Source of the DNA: Rotaria socialis
Lineage: Eukaryota; Rotifera; Eurotatoria; Philodinida; Philodinidae
Assembly (NCBI GenBank): GCA_905331475.1
Contig: CAJNYU010003358.1
Coordinates: 62,001-126,000, forward strand
Direction of reading: 5' to 3'
Length of the DNA: 64,000 nucleotides
This document shows positions 1 through 19,533 of the stretch, in pieces. The translations under genes and the position numbers were made by a program. Within the stretch, counting starts at the first letter, position 1. Each line of letters opens with the position of its first letter. The notes under the pieces are model-generated. The model saw only the letters and a list, made by a program, of their open reading frames with translations. It was not told the origin of the DNA and did not search any database.

Positions 1-2992
1 GCCAAATAAATTTCGGAATTAACTAAATGCTAGAAGAAAAAGTCAAATACATAATCGAATGAATTAGCTAATGTACTGCTGCATAATAATTATTATTATT
101 AGATAAGATCTACTCAGTTTTAGATTACACATAGAATCTAATAATAGAGAGATAAACCTATCATGGAGATGCATCTATCAGAGCATCTTTCTTTGCACAT
201 TATGCTAGATATTAATAAAAATAGTTTTATCTGCGAATGTATATGGTGTTTATTTTCTTGCAAATAAATATTTCATGTCTTATCAAACTAGAATGACGTG
301 ATATATTTCTTGTGTATAAAACATTGATGTTCCTTTTCGGCTTTTGTTGGCACATATTTGTCGATATAATTGACTGAAAGCCAATTTTCTCAATTAGTAT
401 TAAATACTGTCTGCCCTATTCCATTGATTTTAACTATTTAACCGTTCTGTTATTTGAATTTATGTAATTACGTAATTATACTCTTAGTGAGCACGAATGC
501 TATTCGTCATGAGTTCAAATTCAGTTGCAAACATTTTTAAGACGGATCGATAAAATTTATTCGTTAGACTATTAGTTCTAATCACGCGTCTGCACGACAG
601 TTCGGAAGCGAACTCCCTGGTGACTGGACTGACCTGATTCTGCAATTTTTCATTGTCTTTTAGGTTATTAGCTCAAGTACTTTGACAACAACGACACAGA
701 GAATTGTCTATTCATGTTGAAAAAAAACTTGATCCTATATAAAAAAAAAAGAAAAGCTGTTGTTTTGTTCTCCCCTTTCATTAGCAACAGCATCAACATC
801 AATTATTGTGTTCGCGTTGAAATCAATTCCTACTGAGAATAAATGTGAATATAAATATTGATTTCACTCACGCCTACATCTTATCTGTTTCATTTATTTT
901 TAATTGAAAGTCTCCTAAGTATCTTATTCTTGATTTGATGTATTGCCTACCTGTCTCTGTAATTGAGTAGTGAAAATTCGTTTGTGATTGTTATGTTTTC
1001 TTTTACGTCTATTTCTCTATGATTTCTTCTTATGCAAAGAAGCCAAGATTTTCGTTTTTTTCTCTCTGTTTTCGATTTCTTTCTTTTTCTCGGCATCACT
1101 GTTCGAGGCGAAATGATGCTATGAAATAAAATACTAGTTCAAGAAAAACAATAACTCTCTATGTAGTCACTATGGACGTAGATGAATGTGATCATTCGAT
1201 ATATTTCTCGCATTGCATTATTTTTAGAAATAATCACTTAAAACTCATAAAATATGTTACATTATCCTGTAATTACACCATCATTGAACTACATGGGTAG
1301 TACCATTACAGAAAGCTAATTACCATTGAGAGAAGCTACTCGACTAAAGAGATCGACTACCCATAGAGTAACAACTTAACATATAAGATCACTTAATTCA
1401 AAATCGGTAACCTATGGTTTGACTTTCCTATGCCAACTCATTACATGTTCGGATTCCAAGGTCGAGAACATCTCAGTTGTCACATACAATGGTAAAAAGA
1501 AAAACTTAGAAAAATGAACGACGCATCGATTATTTTAAATATATGCACGAGAGCGCACCTTATAATTAAAACATTCGATTTAAACATGTAGACATCAATG
1601 AATAACACTATAGAAAAAAACAATAATATTACATAGATACTTTTAAATATATCTTTATATTCATTAACATTTTCTTCATTCAATATTTCATTTTTACACA
1701 ATTTTAACACATAGTCTCGTTTCAAATAGTCTATTGTGTAGTTAATTAGAGAGTGCGAATAGAACAAGATTGTAGTTGCATTGGATATCTACGTGTCTCG
1801 AATTCATCACCGTTTTCACACCTCAACAATAGGCGGACAAATTCTTGTTAATTTTCGAACATTTGATTCAATAAATAACAATCTATCATTGATATCTATA
1901 CTAAGACATGCTCCCTGCATATCACTAGAGCGCACTTACATTATCTATAATAACTATGGTAGAAAATCAAGCATACAATTACGGCTTTATTGCAATTCAA
2001 ACATTTTCAGTTATTGTTCTTATGATAACATTTAACAATTACTATTGTCTTACTAATATAACATTTCAGTTTGGTTCATGAGTAAAATAATTGTTTCAAA
2101 TAGCAAAAAAAGAAAAATCATGTATTTGAGCTCGTCTCAAATCTATTCATATACCTCTTTTTAAAGGTAACCAAGTTTGACAATGATGGATTTTACAAAG
2201 CATCGGGTGTTGTTCATAGGAAGCCATTTTAGTGTTAAAAATAATAATATTAGAAAAGCAGAAAGCCATAACAGCCGAAAAATTTACGTATACTGTTGAA
2301 ATAATTCTGTGCATGATTTTCAACCAAATTGAAACTGATGATATTTCTTTTCTTTTTCCGTGAAACAATCGTTTAATACAGGAATAAGATGTAACTTTAT
2401 ACAATTAGGCTAAAGTCACTTTTTATTTTACATCTAGCTGATTAAAAGTATCATATTCTATCAGAGAGAAAAGATTTCCTTTATAAAAGAATCATTGACT
2501 TAAGAATGCCTTTTCTTTTCTTTTCACGATACAGAGCAAATGTACTGTATTTGCAGAAAAAGATTTCTTTATATTTGTCGTAGTTAACAGTACTCGATGG
2601 AACAATACAAAAAAAGCACTCTCAATCTGACAAACGGGAATCAGCGCTATTTTTTTCCCGCGGGATTTTAGTCGTAAATCATTTTTAACTTTTGATTCCG
2701 CACAAAAATTCTATACGCATATATATATATACTACTTGCCCTTTTACTGACTAAACGCACTGACTTTTCTTTTTTGCATTCTAAGATATTTATAAATGAC
2801 ATAAATGTGTGTGATTTGTATCTATGCGCGTGAATATTATTTTTAACTTAATGGAGAATTGAGCACTAAAATAACATTAACAATACATTAAAATATAATA
2901 GATTTTCATGTCAAAAAGAATTCTTTTATCGCTTGATTGTCACGAAAGCATCGCAATTTACCGATCTATTTTAAATATGTTCATCAAATTTA
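1..2992. other. Non-coding stretch, no gene recognised
   Basis: About 3 kb without a convincing coding exon on either strand. The open frames at 1480-1767 (-), 1781-2035 (+) and 2147-2404 (-) translate to low-complexity, Phe/Ile/Tyr-rich strings with no family resemblance and no coding-like splice structure. If the MAEA-like gene to its right were intact, its CTLH and RING exons should lie here. I searched by eye for its expected conserved residues (for example a Cys-Pro-Val-Cys RING motif) on the minus strand and found none. Confidence 0.6.
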
Positions 2993-3580
2993 CTAGAAAC
3001 TAATGTCATGAAAAATAAAATCATCGAAACCAACCTCGATTCCTGTTGCTTTGGCAAGTGCTTGAGCAGTTTCAAAGCATCTTGTTCGGAAGAGAAAATC
3101 GACAAGAATACGTTCATATCGTTGTCGTCGCCATATTTCCATTTTCGATAATGAACTTCTATCATATTCTTTAAGATGATCAACCCGTCGTTTAACAGCT
3201 TGTAAACAATCAATTTCATCGTCACGTAACTCGCGAGCCTAGATTCAGTAAAAATAAATAAATCAATACACTAAATAGATTATGAAGGATATTACTTTTC
3301 GTTTAAGTGTCATAGCTCGTTCGAGTACTCGTTTAAGTGAATCAATTGTAGTTGCAGACTGTGTTGATCGGTCTAATTCAGCAACGGATGCAACTAATTG
3401 AGCGGAATCACGATCAATTTGCTTCTGTGCATGACGATATCGTTTATTTAGTGTTTCATATGGCACCTATTATAATTATAACATTTAATGAAAATATCTT
3501 CCATTAAAACAGAAAAGCAAATCTACCTTAATAGTTGCGTGTTCCAAGACGCGAACATCATCTAATGCCACATTGAACAT
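2993..3580 (-). pseudogene. MAEA: MAEA-like (GID/CTLH E3 ligase subunit), N-terminal part only
   Basis: Three exons are seen: 3527-3580 (ATG start, 18 codons), 3296-3466 (57 codons, beginning Val-Pro-Tyr-Glu-Thr-Leu-Asn-Lys-Arg) and 3035-3238 (68 codons). They match the N-terminal coiled-coil and LisH region of MAEA/EMP, a RING-containing subunit of the CTLH ubiquitin ligase; the third exon carries the LisH-like helix pair (RYERILVDFLFRT, then ETAQALAKATGIE). Exons are in phase 0 with introns of about 57-60 nt. After residue 143 homology stops. Either a weak donor (GTTGGT) at 3034 leads to exons beyond the window, or the frame reads through to a stop at 2993-2995, adding 14 unrelated residues. 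MAEA is normally about 400 residues, so the CTLH, CRA and RING parts are missing. Calling it a broken gene is inference; very distant downstream exons are the alternative. Confidence 0.6.
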
Positions 3581-4087
3581 AATGAAATGATAAAAATGTT
3601 TTGCTCTAGAAAACTAACATGCGACAATAGTTTTTTCTTCTAAACTTTGAAACTAAACTTGAAACAGGAAAAAAATGTGTATACATATATATTATTGATA
3701 ATATTGTTTTTTTCCCTTTCCAGACGTGTTTTGTGAATACATATTTTTGTTTTTATTGTGTGTGTGCGTGTATGTTTAAATACGGAAAGAAAAGAACTAT
3801 TTATCCGAGTTTAAGAAGAAAAAAACGAAGAACACAGACAATTACTTTCCAAGCCGAAACAATGTAGTATTTTGAATAGACCAAAAAAAGAAACGAAAAA
3901 AAACAGAATGACACATCACAAACATATATTCCACACAAACATACACACACACACATACAAACAGACCAGTGTGGAATGAGAAAGAAAACTACAGGCAAAC
4001 ATACAGAAGCAAACTACAATAGTAGAATGAAATGAATGTACAACACAAGGAAAGAAAACAAGAAGACGAACTAGTAGATTAGCGCAT
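3581..4087. other. Intergenic region between CtBP stop and MAEA start
   Basis: Roughly 500 bp holding the 3' flank of CtBP and the 5' flank of the MAEA-like gene. It contains a (CA)-rich run near 3940-3965 and A-rich tracts. The open frames at 3801-3998 and 3916-4176 (-) are low-complexity Cys/Val/Phe strings produced by the (GT)n run, not genes. Confidence 0.6.
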
Positions 4088-5765
<1,678 letters not shown>

Positions 5766-8700
5766 TCGACATTCGCACTAACAATCAAAAAAAAAAATAA
5801 CAACAAAAAAAAGTATTATTCAATTATGTATGACTGTAAATGCAAAACAATTTTAGATTGATGCGAATGACAATAGGTGATGACGGTAGGAACAAAGATA
5901 AAACAAATAAATAAGAGGGCGGCCATTCATAAGTATCTTTGATAGGCGATCAATCAATGGAGGAAATAAGAGCAAATAAATAGATGGCGTTTCATAAAAT
6001 TGAATTATGGCATATTAATTTTATTATTTACGTAGATTTTTAGTTAAAGAAATCATCTTTAAATATTTTACTGCTCGTTTTCGAAGTTTTAACCATTATA
6101 GATGTCGATAATATTAGGAGGATATATCGATTGAACAGTATATAGAGGAGAAGATAATGTTCTTTTTTATTCTGATAGAGATAACCAAGAGAAACATATT
6201 ACTACTATTATTATTATTATTAAGATCTCCCAAGTATGAAGCAGAGCCTGAATATGCTGTAGTTTTCTTAATAAGGAGGAAAAACTGAAAATTAAGAAAA
6301 ATACCGTCGTTTCATCTTTAGAAATAATTATTTAAATAGAAGAAATATCATACTTTTTGCGTGACTATCTACATTCAGGCTATTTTACCTATTCCAATCT
6401 AGCATTCATTAAAAAGAATAGTTGAATATATGGGTGCCATGAAAGTGTATAAAGAATAATTATGGCTATTAGCTATCTTGCGAAAATCTTTCAAAAAACA
6501 AAAAATCGTTTTTTCTGTTTGACTTGTAGGTTAATCGATATTTTTTCTCTAAACGATGATGAAAACAGAATATACTACTTATCGAATAGTATACCCCGAG
6601 TTAAGATTCTAGCATTTACAATGACTATCCTCTATGTCCCTATAACCTGGTAGAAATCAATGATCTCGATCAAATGTATATCTTCATTTTTTGACTTGAA
6701 AAGTGAATTGATTTTTACCATACTCTGTTGTTCACTTCATGAAATGAAATATATCTTGACGAATCCTACAGAAATTTCAAATTTTGATTGATTCGAATTG
6801 AAACTACATTATCAACAAAAAATATCACGAGTACAAAAAATTTGCATGAGAAATTCTTATCATTAAGCAGATAAGAATAACTAACATCATAGATACATAC
6901 GTATTAATTGACGATACAGTGAAATCTTATTATTCAAGATGTGTTTTGCTTTGCATACGAGATTTTTTCCAATGCTGATGAAGTTTTTACAGTTAGCTCT
7001 GAGTGTACAGGAAAAGTATTTAGTTAATTATTGAACGATTTATTCGAAATGTATAACAAACATGCACAACTCGGGATGTAGAGCTCGATATATGTGACAG
7101 CAACTTTCAATATTTTTCTATTAACTCTGCAATACATCTCATTGTGAAATTGAGTCAAAAGACCAGATGAATATGCAGACTGGTGCTTTGGTATTTCTCA
7201 AGTTCCTCGTCAGTAACACTGTTCTGAATGATATTGCATGATATTCAAAAGCGTTCTTATTTTAATACTCATTAACACAAAGAGATTTCTCTTGAAGAAC
7301 GATATTTGATCTTGACTGCGATAGATTAAAGTTTTGGCTTATCATTTATTTGGATAGTTAGGCAAATTATTTTATTTTTAGCTTCTATTCATAGACTCAG
7401 AAGGAATAAATTGATCTATTCTTTGAGTACAATTAAAAAAGTCAGTTTATGAGCGAAATAAAATCTATTGTAATGCTATACTTCAAGTTTTAAGTGTCAA
7501 CAAAGATAAACGAGAATGGTAGGCTGAGGCGAGCGCTTATCATCTACTATTCAAAATCATTATTTTGAGTGACATGTGGATCATAATTAAATGAACCTTG
7601 AAAAACATCCTACTACGATAACAATTATCACGTTAAGACTTTCAGAATATTTATTTACATAAATGAATGGAGTTTGTTATTCATTTTGCTTTATATTTAG
7701 CTTAAGCCAATAAAATCAATTCTTATACTGAGTAGTTGCTATTTTTTATTCAATGAAGCAAATGTCTAGTTTCTATTCATAGTACATCTGCTTAGATACT
7801 TGACTAGTTTTTCTAGCCTAAATTAGAAACAATAAAACTCGTCTGTTTCTACAAAAAATTAGCATTCTTCTTCAATGGAACTACAAATAAATACAACATA
7901 ATTCGATTTGCAAAAGAAGACTGGAATAGTAAACAACATATGTGCATATAAATGTACCAGAGAAGTGCACAGTAGGAGCTTGAAAATTATCTAAAAATAT
8001 AGATGTATTTTCCTACCAAATGCTACTATATTATTTGTTCTCCACATGCTGTTTATGTTACCGATGAGAAATATTAGATGAAAGATTACAGCTGGAAACA
8101 ACGTGTCGGCGAGCAGTATACTTTGCAGTAATTGTCAATAATAACTTGCAGCTAAAACTAACAGAAAAGTTAATTTGAATCTAAATATCTATATAATCAA
8201 TATACTGTCTTAGTTTACGTGATTTTTCTGAATGCTGAAGGATGAATATTTTAAAAACAGATTACAGGAGTTAAGCATTGAACCGTGTGTAGACTTCATT
8301 TTATTTCTCTTGGTAAAAAGTAACACGCCAAAGAGAAGTATCAATTACTCTGTTTCGCTTTGTTGTATTCCTCTTCATTTTTAATGATAACGTCACTCTA
8401 CTCTAGGATTATTTTAAACAAGTGAAAAATCAACCATGTTCTCACTTGTTGCTAGTAAAAGCAGGTGCAATAATGAAATTATAATCTTCTGTATAAATCT
8501 CTATCTATTGATAGAAACAACAAGAAAACTGCTCTTGTTCATTGTATACTATTTTCAGCATAATCAGGTGAACATAATCCTCTCTTTTTTTTTGTATAAT
8601 AGAAATTAAATATTTCGAGGATTATCGTATTTCAAAGAAGAAAAAAACAACATTTGTATTTTCTTCAATATTTTTCATGAAATAACAACATCAAGAATAT

Positions 8701-8772
8701 GTTTCGTGTTGGAATTCGATAACTAACATCATAGGAGCATTGTTTTATTTGTTTTCGTTTACATCTTTTATT
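5766..8772. other. Intergenic region, AT-rich, no gene recognised
   Basis: About 3 kb between the CtBP start and the stop of the glycoside hydrolase. It holds the CtBP promoter side (right end of the gene) and the hydrolase 3' flank. Only short AT-rich open frames occur (for example 6462-6653 +), with no similarity I can recognise. A short (ATT)n run lies near 6205-6220. No repeat pair or mobile element was recognised. Confidence 0.55.
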
Positions 8773-10115
8773 TCAATGGTTCAATTCAAAATAAAATCTT
8801 TCTTCTAATTTGCTAAATGCTGTTCCATTCGAATATAAAACATCATGAAACCATATTTTTGGCATCGGTGCATTTGCTGGTGAGCGCCATTGATAGTATG
8901 TTTGAGATCGACCAGCTACGAGTCCCCACTGTATTGCACCGATTTTCTCACTTTGAAAATACTCCAAATGTGTAAATAGAGTTGATCCAAACGGACGTGC
9001 AAGCCATTCCGTACAAAGTATAGGTCGACCTGGTTCCATTTGACGTAGATCAGTTATATTTTGCATAAGATTTACTAATGTACTGTATGAATGAAACGTT
9101 AGTATATCTGATACAGATAGTTCAAACAAAGCTAATGGTGTTGATAATGGCCATGTAGCTATACCAATAGTCATAGGTTGTTGAACATTACTAACAGACC
9201 TGGCAGCACTGTATATATAGCGTAATAAAGGTAACACAATATGAACTTGCTTACTACATTCAGGTTCATTATATAGATCCCATGCAAAAATACGCTCATC
9301 TGATCTGTAGCGATAAATAACCTGTTTTGTATATCTACAGAGATATATTTTTCAATAAGATTGAAATTCTTTATTTTTTTTAAATTATATTTACTCTTGA
9401 AGTATAGGCCAACTTGTTTTATTTAGCACCATGGATTGACCAGGACATCGAACCCATTGTGAATTATGTACACCTGGTATAGGTTCTGGTTGTTCGCCTA
9501 AATGTGGATCAGCATTCCAACACTCATCGAATAAAACAAGCATAATTTTTAAATTATTTTTCTGTGCAATATCAAGAAATGTATCTAGGCGTTTAAAAAA
9601 TTGGATTGAATCTTCCATCCATACAAGTACATGAAGAAAAACTCGTAAGGTATTCATTCGTAATCGATAACTCGCCCATTGAAGTTCACGTTGTATTGTT
9701 ATTTCATCAAATTGATCTTGCCACATTTCAAGGACATTTACAGATGTCGACGGTAAATAATTTGCACCCAGTAACCATGGCTGAGAGGCGTACCACAACT
9801 GTGCACGTCCTATCGACCAACGACTTCCCTGAATAAATCAATCAGAGTATTAAAAAAAATTGAAATACAAAAAAAATAGTCTATAATATTTACTGATGCA
9901 TCTGCATTTAATTCCGGTGCTGTTTCTATATTCACATCACTATCAATAGAATGCGTAGGTTGACGAAGAAGATATAGTACCAGAATGAATACACTAACAA
10001 TTAAAACTGCAACCAATCGAAAGGCTTGCACCTATTATTGTTAAAATGTAAAAGTTTATTAAATTTATACTAACATAGTCTGTTTTTGTCATACTCGAAT
10101 GGTGATGGTGACCAT
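8773..10115 (-). CDS. Membrane-anchored GH5-type glycoside hydrolase (cellulase/xylanase-like)
   Basis: Four exons: 10095-10115, 9894-10031, 9395-9828, 8773-9334; 1155 nt, 384 residues. The N-terminus (MVTITIR, then a hydrophobic stretch FRLVAVLIVSVFILVLYLL) is a signal anchor, so the catalytic domain should face the lumen or outside. The rest is a TIM-barrel of the GH5/clan A type: FAWDLYNEPE carries the acid/base Glu, ILCTEWLARP the nucleophile Glu, and the motif AIQWGLVAGRSQTYYQW follows it. This motif set resembles bacterial proteins annotated as cellulase-family glycosylhydrolase or 1,4-beta-xylanase, better than any animal GH family I know. The substrate cannot be told from sequence. 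Probable horizontal acquisition followed by intron gain is inference. Two of the introns are about 60 nt. Confidence 0.85.
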
Positions 10116-10618
10116 TTGCGTATCGAATATTCTTGTTTCGCTTAGAGCCATCAAGCGTAACGCTAGATGAATATTATATACCTAGCATTCGATGCCTAAA
10201 CGACCCTCATCCTGTATTAAAATATGTAACTAGGTAAAAAAGGAAGTGAGGGAAGTTAGAAAAAGAAAAAGAAAAAAACATGCGTGTGTATGCACGCATA
10301 GTTGCTCAACTAGCCAGTTTTTATTCCTGCCATTCTTGTGTCAATATTTCTTCTTTTTTGTTTCTTCAATGATGACTCGTCAACCAGCCAGGAAAATGAA
10401 AGACAAATTAAACTATACAGGAAAGAAGAAAAAAACCAAGAGATTCACAAAACAGTTATAGTTATACATTTTGATGTCATTGTTCATTGAATAGAACTTT
10501 TTTTAATTTTCACATGAATAATTATTCTGATTTGCACAGCCTAATCACCACAACAGTGCTTTTATTTTCACAAAAAAAAATAATAATACAAAAGCTTCGA
10601 AGAAAAAAAAAACTTTTT

Positions 10619-13600
10619 TTAATTATAAGTTGGAACGGAGCGTTTGTAAAAATTTCTCAACGCTGTTTTTAACTTAGCTCGCTTCTCTTCATAGAGTTCT
10701 TGTTTTGAATAAATTTGCATGGGCGGTAGCTTAAAGTTTGAAGGATATTTTGAAATATTCTTAAAAGAACAAATAGTTTACTTTTCAGTAGAGCGAAATT
10801 CAACACGCTTACTGAATCAAATGTAGATATTGGTTGGTTATAAGTATTTTGTACATTCACAAGAAGTTGTTCAAGAGGACTTATTAACTCATCACCGTCA
10901 CCGGACAAACTATATTGATGAAAATAAAATGCAACAAACAAATTATGATATGCTTTTGATTAATAGAATATATAAGGGAAGTGAAGTAGCAGACGATATG
11001 TATGAAGTTCGCAGAAATGCAAGTATGTGCATAAATAAAAGTTGTGCAACGATATATATATATTTATTTATATGGGTACGTATGCATATGTGGATAAATA
11101 TGGTGGGACTTACAGTTTGACTTCTTAATAATGATTTCAATGTAGGCCGCCTATTTATATTGATTAAGAATAATAAAACTTAGAGATACCCATTTCAAAC
11201 GAGAAGGCGTTTAAATAATTATTTTTTGAATATAAATTTCGATAGAGACAAGATTGAGCACTGCGACTTTGACTGGTAGGCTAAGCCTATGAACTCATAG
11301 CACATGGTAAATTATTGATTCTTCTCGAGTTTAATTTTGAGCAGAAAACTCATAGCTCCTGTTAGATTCAATTTAAACGACTTGAACCTGTGACTCTTTT
11401 TTTCATAGATTTTTAATTAGTAGATTGCATTTATATTTAATATTTAATATTCATAAAATCACTGGAGTTACTTCACTTTAAAAATTACTTTTCAAAAATA
11501 TCTATTGAAAGCAATCGAAATAATCTAACAGAGCAAAAGATTTCTAGTATACGATTCTCCATCTTGTTTCTATCAGAAAATTATTCGCCCGCCTTTCTGT
11601 CTTCTGTTTTGAAATGGGTATTAATTACTAAATTTCGCCAAATTAGTAAAAGAAAACAGCAAATACTACAATTAAAGTCATACCTTGCTGAAACAACAAT
11701 ACCGTTTGATTGAGCTTCGGTTTTCTCATGTACTGGAAATGTTGATATTATATCATTCGGAGTTACATCAGGAACATGCTATAATGAAAAATGATGACAA
11801 TAGTCTTTAAAAATAAAAACAATAATTGTAATCGATTGATTCTTTGTACTCAAAAATAGAAAATCAATCACATGAACTATGGTAGCAATTTTCATTGCGA
11901 CAATGACTGCTCTTATAAAATTCCTCCATTAAGATACTCAGCAGATCTATTTGTACAAGCAAAGGATTAACGTACGAATCGTGTTAATGGTCTTATTTGT
12001 GCTTTTGAATCATCGCCCATTTGTGCGTGCCATTTTTTAAGACGATCTTCAAGTTTTTCAACGCAAATCTGATCTTTGGTTACGTATTTTATTGCAATTG
12101 AACTTTCCACTCGATGTGACCGAGATGAACGTGCGTCTGTTCGAGAATCAGCTGTAGTTCCCATGAAACGATCTTTACCATTGGCATAAAATGTTGTACC
12201 TGATCGACGCAAGTGCTATATCATCAATTCAATAATAAAAACAAAATATTAACTTAGAGAAAAAGAAAACTAACCGGATGAGCTGCATTATGATTAGTAT
12301 GTAAAAGCCACGATTGTTTAGTATGATATAATGTTTGATCATCGGTTATTGGCGGTGCCAATTGTCTTTTCATTAGAGAAATAAATAATGGTAGATGCAT
12401 TATACGCGTTGGATATGCTTGCATTGAAAGAAGCACCATTTCACGTAGACGTTCACCTAAACCTTGAGCACCATGGCGTTTTTGTAAACGTTCAAAATTA
12501 TGTTTTAATATATAAAACAAATCACATGGAGCTGTACATCGAGCTGCATTTAGATGTGTCGCTAAATCGCATACATAAGCTTCTAGGCCCACAATATCGC
12601 CTGTACTCAATAGGACTAATTGTAATATTCGTTGAGCACGTTCTTTTTCCGCTTCTGCAAATGTCATATGGCGTCGTTTTATAGCAAAACTTTCTCTATG
12701 CATATCTGTACTCAATATTGCTGGAATATGAACATTAGCGGGTTCAGATCGTTGAAGCATCGGTAAAAACAATTCAAGAGCACGCCTAAGATGCAATTAC
12801 ATTAAGTAGAAAAATAAGAGAAGAAATCAAACGAGAGAATCAATCTACTGTTTCATGGAATCGGATTGTGGAAGAAGGTTTGGATATTGTAACCAATGTA
12901 ATAATGGATCCATAGTTATTTTAACTTCACCACTAAATTAGTGACGATAATATTCCTTTTAGAAGAAAAACAAAATCGAACTTCGATTTTACCTCCATAT
13001 AAAATAGACAGCATCAGCATGTGTACCTTGCTTATATAGTGCACTATCATATGAAAATCTACCGCGTTCTAAACTAAGACTAACAAGACGTTTAAGTCTT
13101 GGTGTCCATGAAGAAAATAATGGGCATCGATTAATAAAATCGGTTTTTTCTTGAAGTTCTTTTTCGTGTGCTGCCTTTAGTGTTCTTTTTTTTTTAATGA
13201 AACAAAAGAAAGTAGAAGAATTTAATTAGACTCAAATAAGTCAATGTCAAAATTTTTACATACCGACTAAAAACTTCTCGACCAACAACTAATAAATCTG
13301 TTGGAATAATTGTCATAACAGTAGCACTTCGTGGTTCATTTGTAATAAGTGCACGTTCACCAAAATCAAAGCCACCAACTGAAATCGAAGTGAGATCGTT
13401 TTTTGTTTTTTTTTTAGACAGTCATCATGAAAAATTAATTTCAAATAAAATATTTTTCATCATAATTACATAAAAGCGATGATTTTTGTTGTTTTTTCTT
13501 AATATTAGCAAATCATCTTTTTCTTACAATGCCTATAAGTACGGTCAGTTGCTTCTGAATTGATTTTTTTTGTATAGTTAGAAGAAAAATAGACAGTTTC

Positions 13601-14133
13601 AAATCGATGTTTTTTCCTTACCTAAAGTAACAATGTAATTTCCAAATGCTTGTGCTATAAGTTCTTCACGTTTTTCAGAGTCACTATCAAGTTTTGTAAA
13701 TTCTGATACAGTGTCTAATTGAAGTTCAGCTGGCTTCGGACCGTCGTCATCGAAGCGATAAATGTTTACTGAACCTTGTAAAATAATGTAAAACCTATGG
13801 AAATAATCTTATGAGATAAATTTTCAATAAAGAAATTTTCTCAATAATTTACGTATCACCCGGATCTCCTTGATGAATAACAACATCCCATGCGGGACGT
13901 CGTTCCAATGTAATTGTTTTACATATATCATGAATCACATCTTAAACATGAGATTTTGTTTAAACGTAAAGTAAAAAACTAATTTTACCATCGGAAATTT
14001 TTTGAAATATTCCTTGCTTCTTTTTTAATGATTGCTTAAGCCATGGAAATATAAAATCATTGATTTCCCTTGTGGTTCGTTGTCCGGGAGGTTTACTAGC
14101 AGCGTGTATTAGTGTTTCATAATTCAGTGCCAT
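10619..14133 (-). CDS. Protein with tandem cyclic-nucleotide-binding domains (CNBD2-like)
   Basis: About eleven exons, all phase-compatible. The start ATG is at 14133 (MALNYETLIHAASKPPGQ). The first cNMP domain spans roughly 13262-13936: HQGDPGDTFYIILQGSVNIY, then the phosphate-binding cassette FGERALI with PRSATV, so cAMP/cGMP binding looks intact. A second domain begins KQGTHADAVYFIWSGEVKI (about 12880-13060) and continues TGDIVGLEAYV, which lacks the Gly-Glu and Arg of a working cassette. A basic/Ser-rich segment follows (11978-12215). I add three C-terminal exons by phase: about 11700-11779, about 10810-10932 (SGDGDELISPLEQLL) and 10619 to about 10750 (ending FYKRSVPTYN). CNBD2 is a testis-associated animal protein of this architecture; that name is tentative and CNBD1 or another paralogue is possible. 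It is not a PKA regulatory subunit (no dimerisation/inhibitor segment) nor a channel. Confidence 0.75.

Positions 14134-19533
<5,400 letters not shown>

Noticed and set aside
1480..2404. Three overlapping frames as possible missing MAEA exons
   Set aside because: None contains CTLH, CRA or RING residues and none has a phase-compatible acceptor with conserved sequence.
11372..11390. tRNA-like B-box (reverse complement GGTTCAAGTCG)
   Set aside because: No A-box at the right spacing and no acceptor-stem pairing by eye; other TCGAAC matches in the window failed the same test.
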